Assembly (NCBI GenBank): GCA_051984675.1
Contig: JBPYFK010000007.1
Span: 1-64,000 of the forward strand
Reading direction: 5' to 3'
Origin: JBPYFK01 sp051984675
GTDB taxonomy: Bacteria; Actinomycetota; Actinomycetes; Mycobacteriales; Pseudonocardiaceae
Length of the DNA: 64,000 bases
Both the position numbers and the translations under genes were made by a program. The notes under the pieces are model-generated. The model made no database searches. It was not told the origin of the DNA and worked only from the letters and a program-made list of their open reading frames with translations. Within the stretch, counting starts at the first letter, position 1, and each line of letters begins with the position of its first letter. Shown piece by piece: positions 1-9,157 of the stretch.

Positions 1-157
1 CGTGAGCGCCATTGCCAGGCGTGGTCGTCACACGTACCGGCGGCGGAGGGCCGGAGGCCAGGTCCGGCATGCTCGTGCAGCCACCGGCAGCCGTGACCAA
101 AGTGATCAGTAATGCTAACCAGACACGTGTGTCCCCATGCTCCGCGAACCCTTTCAC
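1..157 (-). CDS. Putative lipoprotein, N-terminus only (cut by window edge)
   Basis: Only the first 52 codons are present. Reading from a GTG at 157 there is a short charged n-region (MKGFAEHGDTR), a hydrophobic core (WLALLITLV) and a lipobox ending A-G-G-Cys27, followed by a Ser/Pro/Thr-rich linker typical of an exposed lipoprotein tether. A strong Shine-Dalgarno AAGGGGG (163-169) sits 5 nt before the start, which fixes the start. The mature domain lies outside the window, so the function cannot be named. Signal peptidase II processing and anchoring on the outer face of the membrane are inferred from the lipobox. Confidence 0.72.
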   Translation of the reverse strand, partial: MKGFAEHGDTRVWLALLITLVTAAGGCTSMPDLASGPPPPVRVTTTPGNGAH

Positions 158-695
158 GACATCCCCCTTATTGATCCGCGAAAGGATCTCAATATGCGAC
201 AGAATAGGTCTGCTCCGCGCTGATCGCCTTTCGGAGGCGAGCTATCGGCACCTCCGAATTGGCCATTAGGGGCCTGAGTGTTCGATTGAAATCAAGAGAA
301 AGAGTGATATTCGAGAGAACGGAATTTCTTTCTCCCGGTTCAGGTTGCGTGTCACTCTTCGTGGTGATGCCGGGAGGACTGGGCGTATCAGCGAAACAGG
401 TCACGGCGTTGCTGGTCGGCCGTGTCATTCACCCGAGCGTGCCCAGATCTCGCCCTTAGGTTTCGTGGCCCCGCGCCTTTGACTGAACGTAGCGACACGA
501 GCACGCCACCTGAGTCAAGTCAGGAAGCCGGCGGTGGACTCGTCGCTGGTTTCATCTGTTGTTCACCGTGCCGGGACTGCCCAGCCACCGCTGGGGCATA
601 GCGTCATCCAACCGGTGGCGGGTCGCGCTGCCTCGCGCCGTGGCTCCCAGTGAAGCGACGGCGTGGGACCAAGCGGCTGATCGAAGAAACCTGAA
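158..695. other. Intergenic region between divergent genes
   Basis: This 538-bp stretch separates the lipoprotein gene from the divergent PIG-L gene. It is more AT-rich than its surroundings around 160-340. Short open frames exist on both strands but have no ribosome binding site or recognisable protein character. It presumably holds both promoters; I see no clear repeat or RNA. Confidence 0.5.
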
Positions 696-2726
696 GTGGA
701 TATCGCAAGCGTGCACGGAACGAATTCGCAAGGCCCGGTCAGTCGTAGGGCGTTGTTGGTCGCCGCCGTGGGGTGCGGCATCGGTGTGCTGGCGGCTTGG
801 CATGAGCCGGTCGCGATCCCGCAGCGATTCACGGCTTCGGGTGCGCTCCGAGCTGTCGGGCGCCAGGTGCAGGTCGTTGCGCACCCGGATGACGACATTC
901 TGTTCATGAATCCCGATCTCACCGCTGGAATCCGTCATGGACAGCCGACACTGACTATCTACATGACGGGCGGAGAGAGCGACGATCCGCATCCGGCCGC
1001 GTACGCTTCGCGCCGGCAAGACGGGACACGTGCTGCCTATGCCCGCATGGCAGGTGTCGCGGATCATTGGATCCGGCAGACGGTGCCAGTGGGGCCGAAC
1101 CGCGTCGTCGAGGTCGACACACTCGCCGCACGTCCCCATGTACAGGTCGGCTTTCTCAACCTGCCCGAGAACAACGATCCCTTCGCCGTCGGCGGTAAGC
1201 ACGCGCTTGACAGGCTGTGGCAGGACTCGGCCGGGACCATCGAGATCCAGACGTTGGTGCCCACCGCCGGCATCGTGCGGGATTCCCGCACCTACCGCCA
1301 TGGTGACGTTGTCGATGCGCTGGTGGCGCTGTTCCAGCGTTTCCGCCCGTCGGTGATCCGCACCCAGGACCCGCATCCAGACGCTCGGTACCAATCCAGG
1401 TGGATCGGCTTTCACGACCATCCCGACCATGTGATCACGGCCCGCTTCGCCCGGGAAGCTGCCCAGCGCTACCTGTCCCACGCGGGCAGTGACGCGCTCG
1501 TGCTGCACTACCGGGATTACAACGTTGCCGAGTTCCCGGTCAACCTGTCTCTCCAAGATCAGCAGGCGAAACGGGACTACTTCGCCGAGTACGTGCGGCA
1601 CGATTCGGGGGCCAACCTCGGCGGGCTGTACAAGGAGTGGATCACGCGCAGCTATTACCGATGGCCACGTGGGAGCATGTGGGCGCGAGCGAACAGCAAC
1701 GGAGAGATCCACGCCTTCGCTGTCCACGGCACGGGGTTGGTGCACTGGTGGCGCGACCACAAGCGGCAGTGGCAGGCACCATCGACATGCCCGACCCCAG
1801 TAGCCGTGCGCCCGGTCTTGACCCTGTTGCCCGACGGCTACGACCGACTCGTGTTGCTCGCCCAGAGCTGGGATGGATCACGAGTGCTGCTCACACGGCA
1901 GTCCGCTGCCGGGCCGCAATGGCCGCTCGAATGGATCAGCCTTGGCAACCCGGACGAGCACCGTGTGGGCGCCGACACAACTCAGGTCGGGATACCCTCG
2001 GCGGTGACCGATCGCCAGGGGCGGCTCGTGGTGTTCGCCCGCGACAGCGCCGGCTCTCTGACCATGCGCCGAGAAGGGGCGCCCGGCGGCGCTTGGGAGG
2101 ACTGGACGGTTCTCGGGGGCTCGGATCTACAAGATCCTCCGGCCGCGGTCGTGGAAAGGGACAACCGGCTGCATGTCTTCGCGGCGACCCGGGACCGCGT
2201 TCTGCATTGGCTCCAACAGGTGGACGGCTCCTTCCTCCGCACACCCACACCGTTTCGCCAGATCCAGCCGGTCGGGCCGCCCGTGGCCGTTCGAGCCCCC
2301 GGCGAACGTGCGCGCGTGTTCACGCGCACGGGCGATAACGGCTCCATCGCCGGCGTCACCGCCACTTCGGTGTTCGGCTGGCAGGTCCCACTGCGGCTGC
2401 CCAACCCCGGGGGTATGGGTCCACCCACTGCCGTCGCGCGTCAAGGTCCGACCGGCCCCGAGTACCTGGTGTTCGCCGTCAACAGCGACAAGGGCGTCAG
2501 CGTCCGCCGCGCGTGGCCCGGCGACGGTGACTGGACCGATCTGGGTGGGCCGGTCGAAGATCAGCCCACCGCGGTGGTCGAGCCGGACGGCTCGGTCACG
2601 CTGCTTGCCGCCGGCAGCGACGGCACGTTGCTCACCAATCCTGAGACGCTCACCGGGGAAAGCCCGGCGTTCGCTGGCTGGCGACCAGCGGTCGCCGACT
2701 CGTCGCCGGCCGAGCGGCCCGTCTGA
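696..2726 (+). CDS. Secreted PIG-L family deacetylase with C-terminal beta-propeller/lectin-like domain
   Basis: This 676-aa protein starts with a signal sequence containing a twin arginine (SRRALLVAAVG, residues 16-26). The PIG-L/LmbE metal-site motif AHPDDD is at 62-67 and a second histidine cluster HDHPDH at 240-245, as in zinc-dependent N-acetyl-sugar deacetylases. From about residue 320 to the end there are repeated W-rich blades ending in phrases like LHVFAA, LVVFARD and YLVFAV, the pattern of PLL-like six-bladed propellers that bind sugars. It should act outside the membrane on an N-acetylated glycan or glycolipid; the substrate is unknown. The start is a GTG with only a weak purine run upstream. 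The convergent YfhO-like gene ends 5 bp away, and a surface-glycan role fits the neighbouring glycosyltransferase genes. Confidence 0.82.
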   Translation: MDIASVHGTNSQGPVSRRALLVAAVGCGIGVLAAWHEPVAIPQRFTASGALRAVGRQVQVVAHPDDDILFMNPDLTAGIRHGQPTLTIYMTGGESDDPHPAAYASRRQDGTRAAYARMAGVADHWIRQTVPVGPNRVVEVDTLAARPHVQVGFLNLPENNDPFAVGGKHALDRLWQDSAGTIEIQTLVPTAGIVRDSRTYRHGDVVDALVALFQRFRPSVIRTQDPHPDARYQSRWIGFHDHPDHVITARFAREAAQRYLSHAGSDALVLHYRDYNVAEFPVNLSLQDQQAKRDYFAEYVRHDSGANLGGLYKEWITRSYYRWPRGSMWARANSNGEIHAFAVHGTGLVHWWRDHKRQWQAPSTCPTPVAVRPVLTLLPDGYDRLVLLAQSWDGSRVLLTRQSAAGPQWPLEWISLGNPDEHRVGADTTQVGIPSAVTDRQGRLVVFARDSAGSLTMRREGAPGGAWEDWTVLGGSDLQDPPAAVVERDNRLHVFAATRDRVLHWLQQVDGSFLRTPTPFRQIQPVGPPVAVRAPGERARVFTRTGDNGSIAGVTATSVFGWQVPLRLPNPGGMGPPTAVARQGPTGPEYLVFAVNSDKGVSVRRAWPGDGDWTDLGGPVEDQPTAVVEPDGSVTLLAAGSDGTLLTNPETLTGESPAFAGWRPAVADSSPAERPV

Positions 2727-2731
2727 GACGG

Positions 2732-4951
2732 TCACGGTGCCGGTCTGGTGCGCCGCTTCTGCCGGTATTGGAATCCTCCGAGCGCTGCTGCGGCGAGCAA
2801 GCCCGCTGACCCGATGGCGAGGCCCACCTGCTCCCCGGGCGGGTGCCATGTGATGTCCAGCTGTCCGTTTTGGACGTTGGGTGGCAGGGCGACCTCGAGA
2901 AGACCGCTCGGTCCAGGCCGGGTGGGCACCTCGACATCGCCGACCTTGGCCGTGTAGCCCGGCCAAGCCAGGCGGGCGAAGATCAGCCGCGCGGGGCCGG
3001 AGCTTCCCCGCCGGTCTACTCGCAGTGTCTCGTGTTGATCGTCCGGGGAATCGTCGGTGTTGACGTGCACGTCGGGCGACGCCCAGCTCAAGCGACCGGC
3101 GGGCCAGACCGCTTGTGAGTGGGCCCGCTGGAGGACGGTCACCCGTGTGTTGCGTTCCGTGACCCGCCAGCCAGGCGGCACGTCGGGCGCGGCGATGAGC
3201 TTGTTCTGGACCACGACGGTGTCCAGGCGGAGCAGATCGGCCAACGGCGCTCCGACAGTCGGCGATACACGCCACAACGCCGGATACGCATCAGGGCAGG
3301 TCGCCCCCGCATAGAGCATGCACAGATCGCGGGAAAACGCGCCGAATCCCATGCCCGTGTAGGCGTTGACCGCCTCCACCTCGGTCACCAGATGCAGGTT
3401 GCCGGGCAGGAGATCGCGCCATGCCGGGCGCGGCTGGTCAGGCGCGCCGATCCCGCGCGTGTCGGCGATCTGCAACACACGCCCGGTGTGGTGGCTCGCG
3501 AAGTCGGTTCGCGCCTGTTCCGGCGACCTCGGAAAGTAGTACGTCGCCGCGCCGTGGTAGCCGAGAAACCAGAACACCTGCAACACGAAGATGACGACGG
3601 TTCCCAGGTGTAGTACCGCGCCAAGCCAACGTTCTCCGCGGCTTCGGTACACCCAGAACGCCAGCGCCGTCAGCGCCGCGATGAGTGCCAACGAGACGAG
3701 ATCACGCCGCAGCGCGTCCCCGGTTCGGGCTGCCGTGGACACGAGCACGCCGTTGATGAGCACGAGTGCTGCCATGCTCGCCGCGCGCCGCCGAACGTGA
3801 TCAGTGCGCAGCCCGGCGGACAGGAGCACGGCGAGCACCACTGCTGCCGCGAGGTAGCCGTAGTGCACCACGCGCAACGGCCACCGGAACATCCACAGCT
3901 CCGACGGCCCCCGCGCGAGCAGGAGAAACACTCCTCCGACCACGAGGGAACCGGCCAACTCCCGCCACCGCCGACGCAGCACGCGCCAGTCCAGCCATGC
4001 CGCGAGCGGCAGCGCGAACCAGCAGAAATACACGGCGGCGTCGAACACGTGCGGAATCGTTGGTACGTAGGTCGGGACGCTGAAGTTCACCAGGTCACGC
4101 AAGTGCGGGGTCAAGGTGCCGCTGTAGCCGATGCCGTTGGGGCGCCGCCACGTGACACTGGAGCTCAGCAGCAGCGGCAGGTACACCAGCGGCACGACAC
4201 TCGCGATGGTCACCGACACCAACATCAGGTGCCGCGCCGCGCGCCACCGCCCCAGCAGCACGGTCTCCACGAGAAGCCCCAGCAAGACGAGGCACACCGC
4301 CAGCATCGAGTACGGATTGCCCGCCGTCACCGCCAACGCGCCGAGCGCCCAGACTCCCAACGCGTTCGTCGCGCCCCGGGTCATGCGCCGTGCGGCCCAC
4401 CACAGGTAGGGAACCCACACGAACGCGACCAACGCAGCCGGCCACTTGGCGGCATCGAAGTAGAACAGTGACCCACTGAACGGCAACGTCACCGCCACCG
4501 CGCTCGACGCCCACCGCGCCGCGCCGTACTCGCGACACAGCCCGTAGCAACCCAAGGCGAGGAGTACGAACGCGACTGTGCGGACCAGGATGGCCGCGAC
4601 AGCGAGATCCGGTATCAGCGACACCAGGACCCACAGCACTGCGTTAACCGGATTCCACACCCCGAACAGTGCCTCGACCGCCAGGTTGCCGCCCATCCAC
4701 GACTGCACGTCCAACACCGGCGGCCACGCACCGTCGCGGACCTTCTCCCCGAGGTGGTACCACATCGGCATGATCTGGGTGGCCGCGTCGTCGGTGTAGT
4801 AGAACCACGGATCACGCAGCAGCGGCACTTGCGCCAACGCTGCCACCAGCGCGGCTGTCGCCAGCGGGAACCACGATCGTCTCGATCTGGGTGCGGGTCG
4901 ATCAACAGGTGCTTGCTCAGCCTCGCGAATGATCAGGGCGGTCTGGACCAC
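2732..4951 (-). CDS. YfhO-like polytopic membrane protein (putative GT-C type glycosyltransferase)
   Basis: This 739-aa protein has about twelve hydrophobic segments and a soluble C-terminal domain before a last transmembrane helix near the end. The first loop carries a DD pair (YYTDDAATQIMPMW, about residues 52-65) and a WMGGNLAVEALFGVWNP segment, both characteristic of the YfhO/GT-C fold that transfers sugars from polyprenyl phosphate to an acceptor on the outer face. Nearby upstream lie a GtrA-like flippase and a GT2 polyprenyl-phosphate glycosyltransferase, the two partners expected in a three-component glycosylation system; a 270-bp gap separates them, so it may have its own promoter. 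The start is GTG at 4951 with no strong ribosome binding site. Acceptor and sugar are not predictable. Family membership is recognised by pattern only. Confidence 0.68.
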   Translation of the reverse strand: MVQTALIIREAEQAPVDRPAPRSRRSWFPLATAALVAALAQVPLLRDPWFYYTDDAATQIMPMWYHLGEKVRDGAWPPVLDVQSWMGGNLAVEALFGVWNPVNAVLWVLVSLIPDLAVAAILVRTVAFVLLALGCYGLCREYGAARWASSAVAVTLPFSGSLFYFDAAKWPAALVAFVWVPYLWWAARRMTRGATNALGVWALGALAVTAGNPYSMLAVCLVLLGLLVETVLLGRWRAARHLMLVSVTIASVVPLVYLPLLLSSSVTWRRPNGIGYSGTLTPHLRDLVNFSVPTYVPTIPHVFDAAVYFCWFALPLAAWLDWRVLRRRWRELAGSLVVGGVFLLLARGPSELWMFRWPLRVVHYGYLAAAVVLAVLLSAGLRTDHVRRRAASMAALVLINGVLVSTAARTGDALRRDLVSLALIAALTALAFWVYRSRGERWLGAVLHLGTVVIFVLQVFWFLGYHGAATYYFPRSPEQARTDFASHHTGRVLQIADTRGIGAPDQPRPAWRDLLPGNLHLVTEVEAVNAYTGMGFGAFSRDLCMLYAGATCPDAYPALWRVSPTVGAPLADLLRLDTVVVQNKLIAAPDVPPGWRVTERNTRVTVLQRAHSQAVWPAGRLSWASPDVHVNTDDSPDDQHETLRVDRRGSSGPARLIFARLAWPGYTAKVGDVEVPTRPGPSGLLEVALPPNVQNGQLDITWHPPGEQVGLAIGSAGLLAAAALGGFQYRQKRRTRPAP

Positions 4952-5221
4952 GGAACCATTTCTAGTCCGCGGTGATGACCGGCAGAGAAAATACGAGTCT
5001 CAAAACAGAGACGATGCTCCTCCGCTAAAGACACAATACGGGCGGGGTAACAGATTTAGTGAAGCTGGACACGTCGCAAGTCGTTTTCTGGTCGTCACAG
5101 TACGTGTGACCTCGGTGAGGGGAGGCGCGAAGTCGGAATGAGTGGCGAGGAAATGGGCGATAGTTCGCGTCAGCACGAATTCTCGCGCCCGCGCAAGCGA
5201 CCAACTCTCGCTGGAGGAATC

Positions 5222-5665
5222 TTAGTGAACCTGGGCTGGCGTCGAAGTGCCCTGCTCACTTTCCTGGCAGGTCTTCGGCTCAGCGCGACCAGCGAGGATG
5301 ACCTGCGCCACGATAAAGGTCACCGGAATGGCCGCCGCGGCCGCCGGCAGCGGCGCCCACCGCTGGTTCATACCGGCGACGTCCGCGAGCAGGTACAACC
5401 CGACCGTCTGCACGCAGAAGTTCGTGACATTCGACAGCGGGAACAGCAAGAACGTGCGGAGCGTTGGTCGGGTTCGGAAGACGAAAGAGCAATTCAGGAA
5501 ATACGAGCCGGTCATGGCCGCCATGAACGCGAGTACGTGGGCGACCAGGTAGGGGCTGATCTCCCACAGAAGCCGGTACAGCCCGTAGTAGACGACGGTG
5601 TTGATCGCGCCCACGAGACCGAACCGAGCGACCCGAGCCAGAAGTCCTCTCCTGAAGAAAAGCAT
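5222..5665 (-). CDS. GtrA family membrane protein (polyprenyl-linked sugar flippase)
   Basis: This 147-aa protein has four predicted transmembrane helices and the GtrA-type opening RFGLVGAINTVVYYGLYRLLW (spanning about residues 14-34), plus the polar FLNCSFVFR segment after helix two. GtrA proteins are thought to flip undecaprenyl- or decaprenyl-phosphate sugars to the outer leaflet. Its ATG overlaps the TAA stop of the upstream GT2 gene (TAATG), so the two are translationally coupled. The C-terminal tail is hydrophilic and ends shortly after AEPKTCQESEQ. The substrate should be the lipid-linked sugar made by the GT2 partner. Confidence 0.85.
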   Translation of the reverse strand: MLFFRRGLLARVARFGLVGAINTVVYYGLYRLLWEISPYLVAHVLAFMAAMTGSYFLNCSFVFRTRPTLRTFLLFPLSNVTNFCVQTVGLYLLADVAGMNQRWAPLPAAAAAIPVTFIVAQVILAGRAEPKTCQESEQGTSTPAQVH

Positions 5666-6705
5666 TAGTCACGCAGGCTCTCGCGCGTGCGCACAGCGAT
5701 GCGGGACGGTGTTTCCCGCGCCGGCTGATCGGGAAACGGCCGCGCAAGCGTGGACACATCCGACGCCAGCCCCGCCCCCTCTTCGCGCATGCCGCTTGCT
5801 TCCTTGACCAGAAAGTGAGGCCGGCGCTTGGTCTCGTAATAGATACGGCCGAGGTATTCGCCGAGCACACCGAGCAGCAACAGCTGGAGGCCCCCCAAGC
5901 CGGCGACCCCCGCCATCAGGGTCGTGTAGCCCGGCACATCGACACCCTTCAGCACCGCATTCCCGACAACCGTCGCGGCGTAGGCGAAGGACAGCAGCAT
6001 CACCACGGAACCGGCGTAGATCGCCAGCCGCAGTGGTTTGTTGTTGAACGAGATGAGCCCGTCAAAGCCGTAATTGACCAGCTTGCGCGGGGTGAACTTG
6101 CTCGTACCGTGCTGGCGCGGCACGTTCTCGTGCTCGACCGTGGCCGTTTCGAAGCCGATCCAGGCGAACAGCCCCTTCGAGAACCGGTTGTACTCACCCA
6201 ACGACAGCAGGGCATCGACCGCTCGCCGCGACAGCATCCGGAAATCCCCGACACCATCGGTGAGCTCCACGTCGACCATGGTGTTGACCACCCGGTAGTA
6301 AGCGCGCGAGCACCAGCGCCGTAGGAGCGGCTCACCACGCCGGCTACGCCGGGCAACCACCTGATCGAAGCCCTTTTCCAGCAGCGGAAGCATCTCGCCA
6401 AGCAGCTCGGGCGGATGCTGTAGATCCGCGTCCAGGATCGCGACCGCGTCCCCGCTGGCCTCGGCCAGGCCGGCCAGCATCGCGGCGTCCTTGCCGAAGT
6501 TCCGGCTCAGGGCGAGGTAGCGGAACCTGCGATCCTGCCGGGCGAGGTCGCGTATCACCCGCAGGGTCTCGTCCCGGCTACCGTCATCGACCAGCACGAC
6601 CTCGAAATCGTCGGTGATGGCCGACAGTGCCGTCCGCAGCGCATCCCGTAACGGGAGAACCGTCCGTTCCTCGTTGTAACACGGCACCACAATGGACAAA
6701 CGCAT
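5665..6705 (-). CDS. GT2 polyprenyl-phosphate glycosyltransferase (GtrB/DPM1-like)
   Basis: This 346-aa enzyme begins MRLSIVVPCYNEE, the standard GT2 N-terminus, with VLVDDGSRDET at about 37-47 and the metal-binding DAD motif at 92-94 (ILDADLQHPPE). Two transmembrane helices (about 229-251 and 260-284) follow the catalytic domain, as in GtrB and bacterial dolichol-phosphate sugar synthases. It should transfer glucose, mannose or a related sugar from a nucleotide donor to polyprenyl phosphate on the cytosolic face. The last ~40 residues are an extra hydrophilic tail. It is first gene of a coupled pair with the GtrA gene. Confidence 0.88.
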   Translation of the reverse strand: MRLSIVVPCYNEERTVLPLRDALRTALSAITDDFEVVLVDDGSRDETLRVIRDLARQDRRFRYLALSRNFGKDAAMLAGLAEASGDAVAILDADLQHPPELLGEMLPLLEKGFDQVVARRSRRGEPLLRRWCSRAYYRVVNTMVDVELTDGVGDFRMLSRRAVDALLSLGEYNRFSKGLFAWIGFETATVEHENVPRQHGTSKFTPRKLVNYGFDGLISFNNKPLRLAIYAGSVVMLLSFAYAATVVGNAVLKGVDVPGYTTLMAGVAGLGGLQLLLLGVLGEYLGRIYYETKRRPHFLVKEASGMREEGAGLASDVSTLARPFPDQPARETPSRIAVRTRESLRD

Positions 6706-6958
6706 GATCGGTCTTCGCCTGCTCCTACCCTCAGCGCAACGGCGGGAATGCTAGCAACTGTGTCACCCGGTTGAGTGAAACACGGTTGAACGATTATCAA
6801 ACAGCGCATCGCGAACTGAAACGGTCGCGAGATGCCCCACGAGCGGGCCCATGTTCCGCGCACACTATGGACAGTCTCGATCGAAGTACTGCTGTTGCGC
6901 GGATCGCGTGCGCAGGCTACATAACGCCAGACCGAGAAGTACAGACCGAAGGAGAGGC

Positions 6959-7144
6959 ATGCGCCGTCCGGTGATCGCCGCCGTCCTGGTCGTAGCCACC
7001 CTCTTGTTCACGGCCGGGTTCGCGGCGGGTGCGGCCAGTGTCCAAGATGACGACATGCTCCAGACCGCTGGCGTAGTGACTCATGCTGCTGATCTGCTCA
7101 CGGGAGCGTTCAACGATCTTCAAGCACTAATGCCCGGCCGGTAG
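6959..7144 (+). CDS. Small exported or membrane-anchored peptide (61 aa)
   Basis: An ATG at 6959 follows a strong ribosome binding site (GAAGGAGAGGC). The product has an N-terminal hydrophobic segment (VIAAVLVVATLLFTAGFAAGAAS, about residues 5-27) preceded by MRRP, then a short polar tail with a predicted amphipathic helix (DMLQTAGVVTHAADLLTGAF). It could be secreted after the AAGAAS region or stay anchored. No family is recognised. It ends 39 bp before the convergent PBP gene and is divergent from the glycosyltransferase operon. Confidence 0.66.
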   Translation: MRRPVIAAVLVVATLLFTAGFAAGAASVQDDDMLQTAGVVTHAADLLTGAFNDLQALMPGR

Positions 7145-7183
7145 CACCAAACCCATGCCTGAGGACCGCACGCGACGGTGGTG

Positions 7184-9004
7184 TCACTGCGAGACCGTGG
7201 ACAGGAACTGGTGGGCAACGTCCAGTGCGGGCTTGTTGCTACCGGAGTCGGTGACCAGCACCGCGAACGCCATGTCCCCGCGGTAGCCGACGAACCAGCC
7301 GTGCGTGTGCGAGCCGTTCGGCCCGAACTGCGCGGTACCGGTCTTGCCGTAGACCTCTCCCACGTTGCCCAGGCTGCGGGCGGTGCCCTGGGTGACCACC
7401 GCGCGCATCAGCGGCCTCAACTGGTCCACCACCGACTGCGGCAACGGGTTTGGCGGCGTGTCAGTCGTGGTGTGCTGCCCCCGGATCAGCATCGGGGTCG
7501 GGGTGCTGCCGTGCGCGGCGGTCGCTGCGGCCAGGGCCATGCCAAACGGACTGGCCAGGACCCGGCCCTGCCCGATCCCGTCGTTGGCCTTCTCCGCCGC
7601 GCCCCGCCCGGGCGGCACCGCGCCGGTGATCGTGGTGATGCCCGGAATGTCGTAGTCCGCGCTCACGCCCATCTGCCGCGCCTGCTGGGGCAGGGCGTCA
7701 GAGGGCAGGTTCGCGGCCAGTTGGCCGTGCGTGGTGTTGCAGGACTGCGCGAACGCCACGGATTCCGGGACCTTGCCCAGGTTCTCGTTGTCGTCGTTGG
7801 GCAGCGGGATGCCGTCGAATATCGCGACCGGAGGGCAGTCCACCGGCTGATCCGCGTGGATCTGCCCGGCCGCCAGTCCCGCCGCCGCGGTGATGATCTT
7901 GAATGTGGAACCAGGAGGGTACTTCCCGCTCAAGGCCAACGGCCCCTGCGCGTTCGCGGGCGGGTTCTGCGCGACCGCCAGCACGTTTCCGGTCGAGGGT
8001 TGCAACGCGACGATCATCGCGGGCTGCGGCACCGGACGCAGCGCGTCTTCGGCGGCCTGCTGCACCGGGCGACTCAACGTGGTGGACAGCGGCGCTACCG
8101 GTTTGGGCTGGTCGCCGACGAATGCCGGCCCAGTGCTGCCGTCCGGGTTGACGGCGCTGACCTGCCATCCGCCGCCGGCGTCACGCTGTTGCTGTGCCAC
8201 TGCCCGTACCCCGGGCAGCACCTGCGCGGCGAAGCTCTTGTCCGGCGCGACGAGCCCGCTGTCCTGCGCGAAGCTCAGCCCGGGCAAGCTGTGGACCTGG
8301 TCCTTGACCTGCTGGTAGTCAGCGTCGCGCAAGGTCGCCACGTCGTAGCCCTGACCCGGCGGCACCTTGCGTGCACCGTCAACCACGGACTGCTCCGTGA
8401 TCTCCGGGTCGACCCGGTTCAGGGCGGCCGCGAGCAGACCAGCGGTGTGTTGCAGGTCACCGGCCGCCTGCGGATTCAGCGTCACCCGGACAACGCTTTC
8501 CGGCTGCATCAGCGGCTTCCCGCTGCTGTCCAGGACTGGCGCGGGCGGGGGCAACACGTCGCTACGCCGCAGCGTCTGCTGACCGGTGAGTTGCGGGTAG
8601 ACCACAGACGGGGACCAGTGCACCAACCAGCGGTCCTGACCGCCGCTGTCCGTGCCTTGGTGCATGGTCAGCGATCCGGGATAGGTCCAGCGACGGTCAC
8701 CGCCGAACTCCCAGTCCGCGTTGAACGCGGCGGTTGCGGTGTCCGAGGTGGCGTCAACCCTGCCCATGCGGGCGGTCAGCGACACCGGATGCATCCCCTG
8801 GCGGGTCGCGTCCAACATCGCCCGAGCCGCGGCCGGGTTGTCCGTCTGCTGGGCCGCGAGCGCGTTGTTCCCGTCGGCGAACGCCTGCAGGAACGTCGAC
8901 GCGGTCTGCTGGGGCGGCGGGCCGGAATCGAACAGCCCGCACCCGGAGGTCAGCACTAGCAGGGCGCCGGTCAGGGGGGCGCCGATCGTCCTCGTTCCAC
9001 GCAC
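7184..9004 (-). CDS. Lipoprotein-type class B penicillin-binding protein with MecA_N domain
   Basis: From GTG 9004 the product is 606 aa and opens with a lipoprotein signal (VRGTRTIGAPLTGALLVLTSGC, Cys at 22), the reason this start is preferred over frames open to 9103; no clear Shine-Dalgarno decides it. Residues ~30-140 form a MecA_N/NTF2-like domain (TASTFLQAFADGNNALAAQQT). The transpeptidase domain has all three active-site motifs: S-T-F-K (serine near 366), S-C-N near 421 and K-T-G near 554. It should cross-link peptidoglycan on the outer face and be acylated by beta-lactams. The MecA_N-type architecture is shared with low-affinity PBPs, but low affinity here is not shown. It lies downstream of the methyltransferase on the same strand with a gap of about 150 bp. 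Confidence 0.9.
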   Translation of the reverse strand: MRGTRTIGAPLTGALLVLTSGCGLFDSGPPPQQTASTFLQAFADGNNALAAQQTDNPAAARAMLDATRQGMHPVSLTARMGRVDATSDTATAAFNADWEFGGDRRWTYPGSLTMHQGTDSGGQDRWLVHWSPSVVYPQLTGQQTLRRSDVLPPPAPVLDSSGKPLMQPESVVRVTLNPQAAGDLQHTAGLLAAALNRVDPEITEQSVVDGARKVPPGQGYDVATLRDADYQQVKDQVHSLPGLSFAQDSGLVAPDKSFAAQVLPGVRAVAQQQRDAGGGWQVSAVNPDGSTGPAFVGDQPKPVAPLSTTLSRPVQQAAEDALRPVPQPAMIVALQPSTGNVLAVAQNPPANAQGPLALSGKYPPGSTFKIITAAAGLAAGQIHADQPVDCPPVAIFDGIPLPNDDNENLGKVPESVAFAQSCNTTHGQLAANLPSDALPQQARQMGVSADYDIPGITTITGAVPPGRGAAEKANDGIGQGRVLASPFGMALAAATAAHGSTPTPMLIRGQHTTTDTPPNPLPQSVVDQLRPLMRAVVTQGTARSLGNVGEVYGKTGTAQFGPNGSHTHGWFVGYRGDMAFAVLVTDSGSNKPALDVAHQFLSTVSQ

Positions 9005-9157
9005 CGGCCCGAGTATGCCGAAGGCCACTTCGGCAGCTATCACCCCCTCGGGTGAGCGGGAGGCCCGGCGCAGTCGACACCGGATAGCGCACTCGGCCGG
9101 CAAGGAGTTGACTCGCCCTATAGGTGATCTATATCACGGATTCCTGTCGGTGGTTGG

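Noticed and set aside
189..459. Short frames in the first intergenic region
   Set aside because: No ribosome binding site and no protein character; the region is more likely promoter sequence.
552..1760. 402-residue open frame on the minus strand opposite the PIG-L gene
   Set aside because: Mirror frame of GC-rich codons; no start signal or family resemblance, and the + strand has AHPDDD and propeller motifs.
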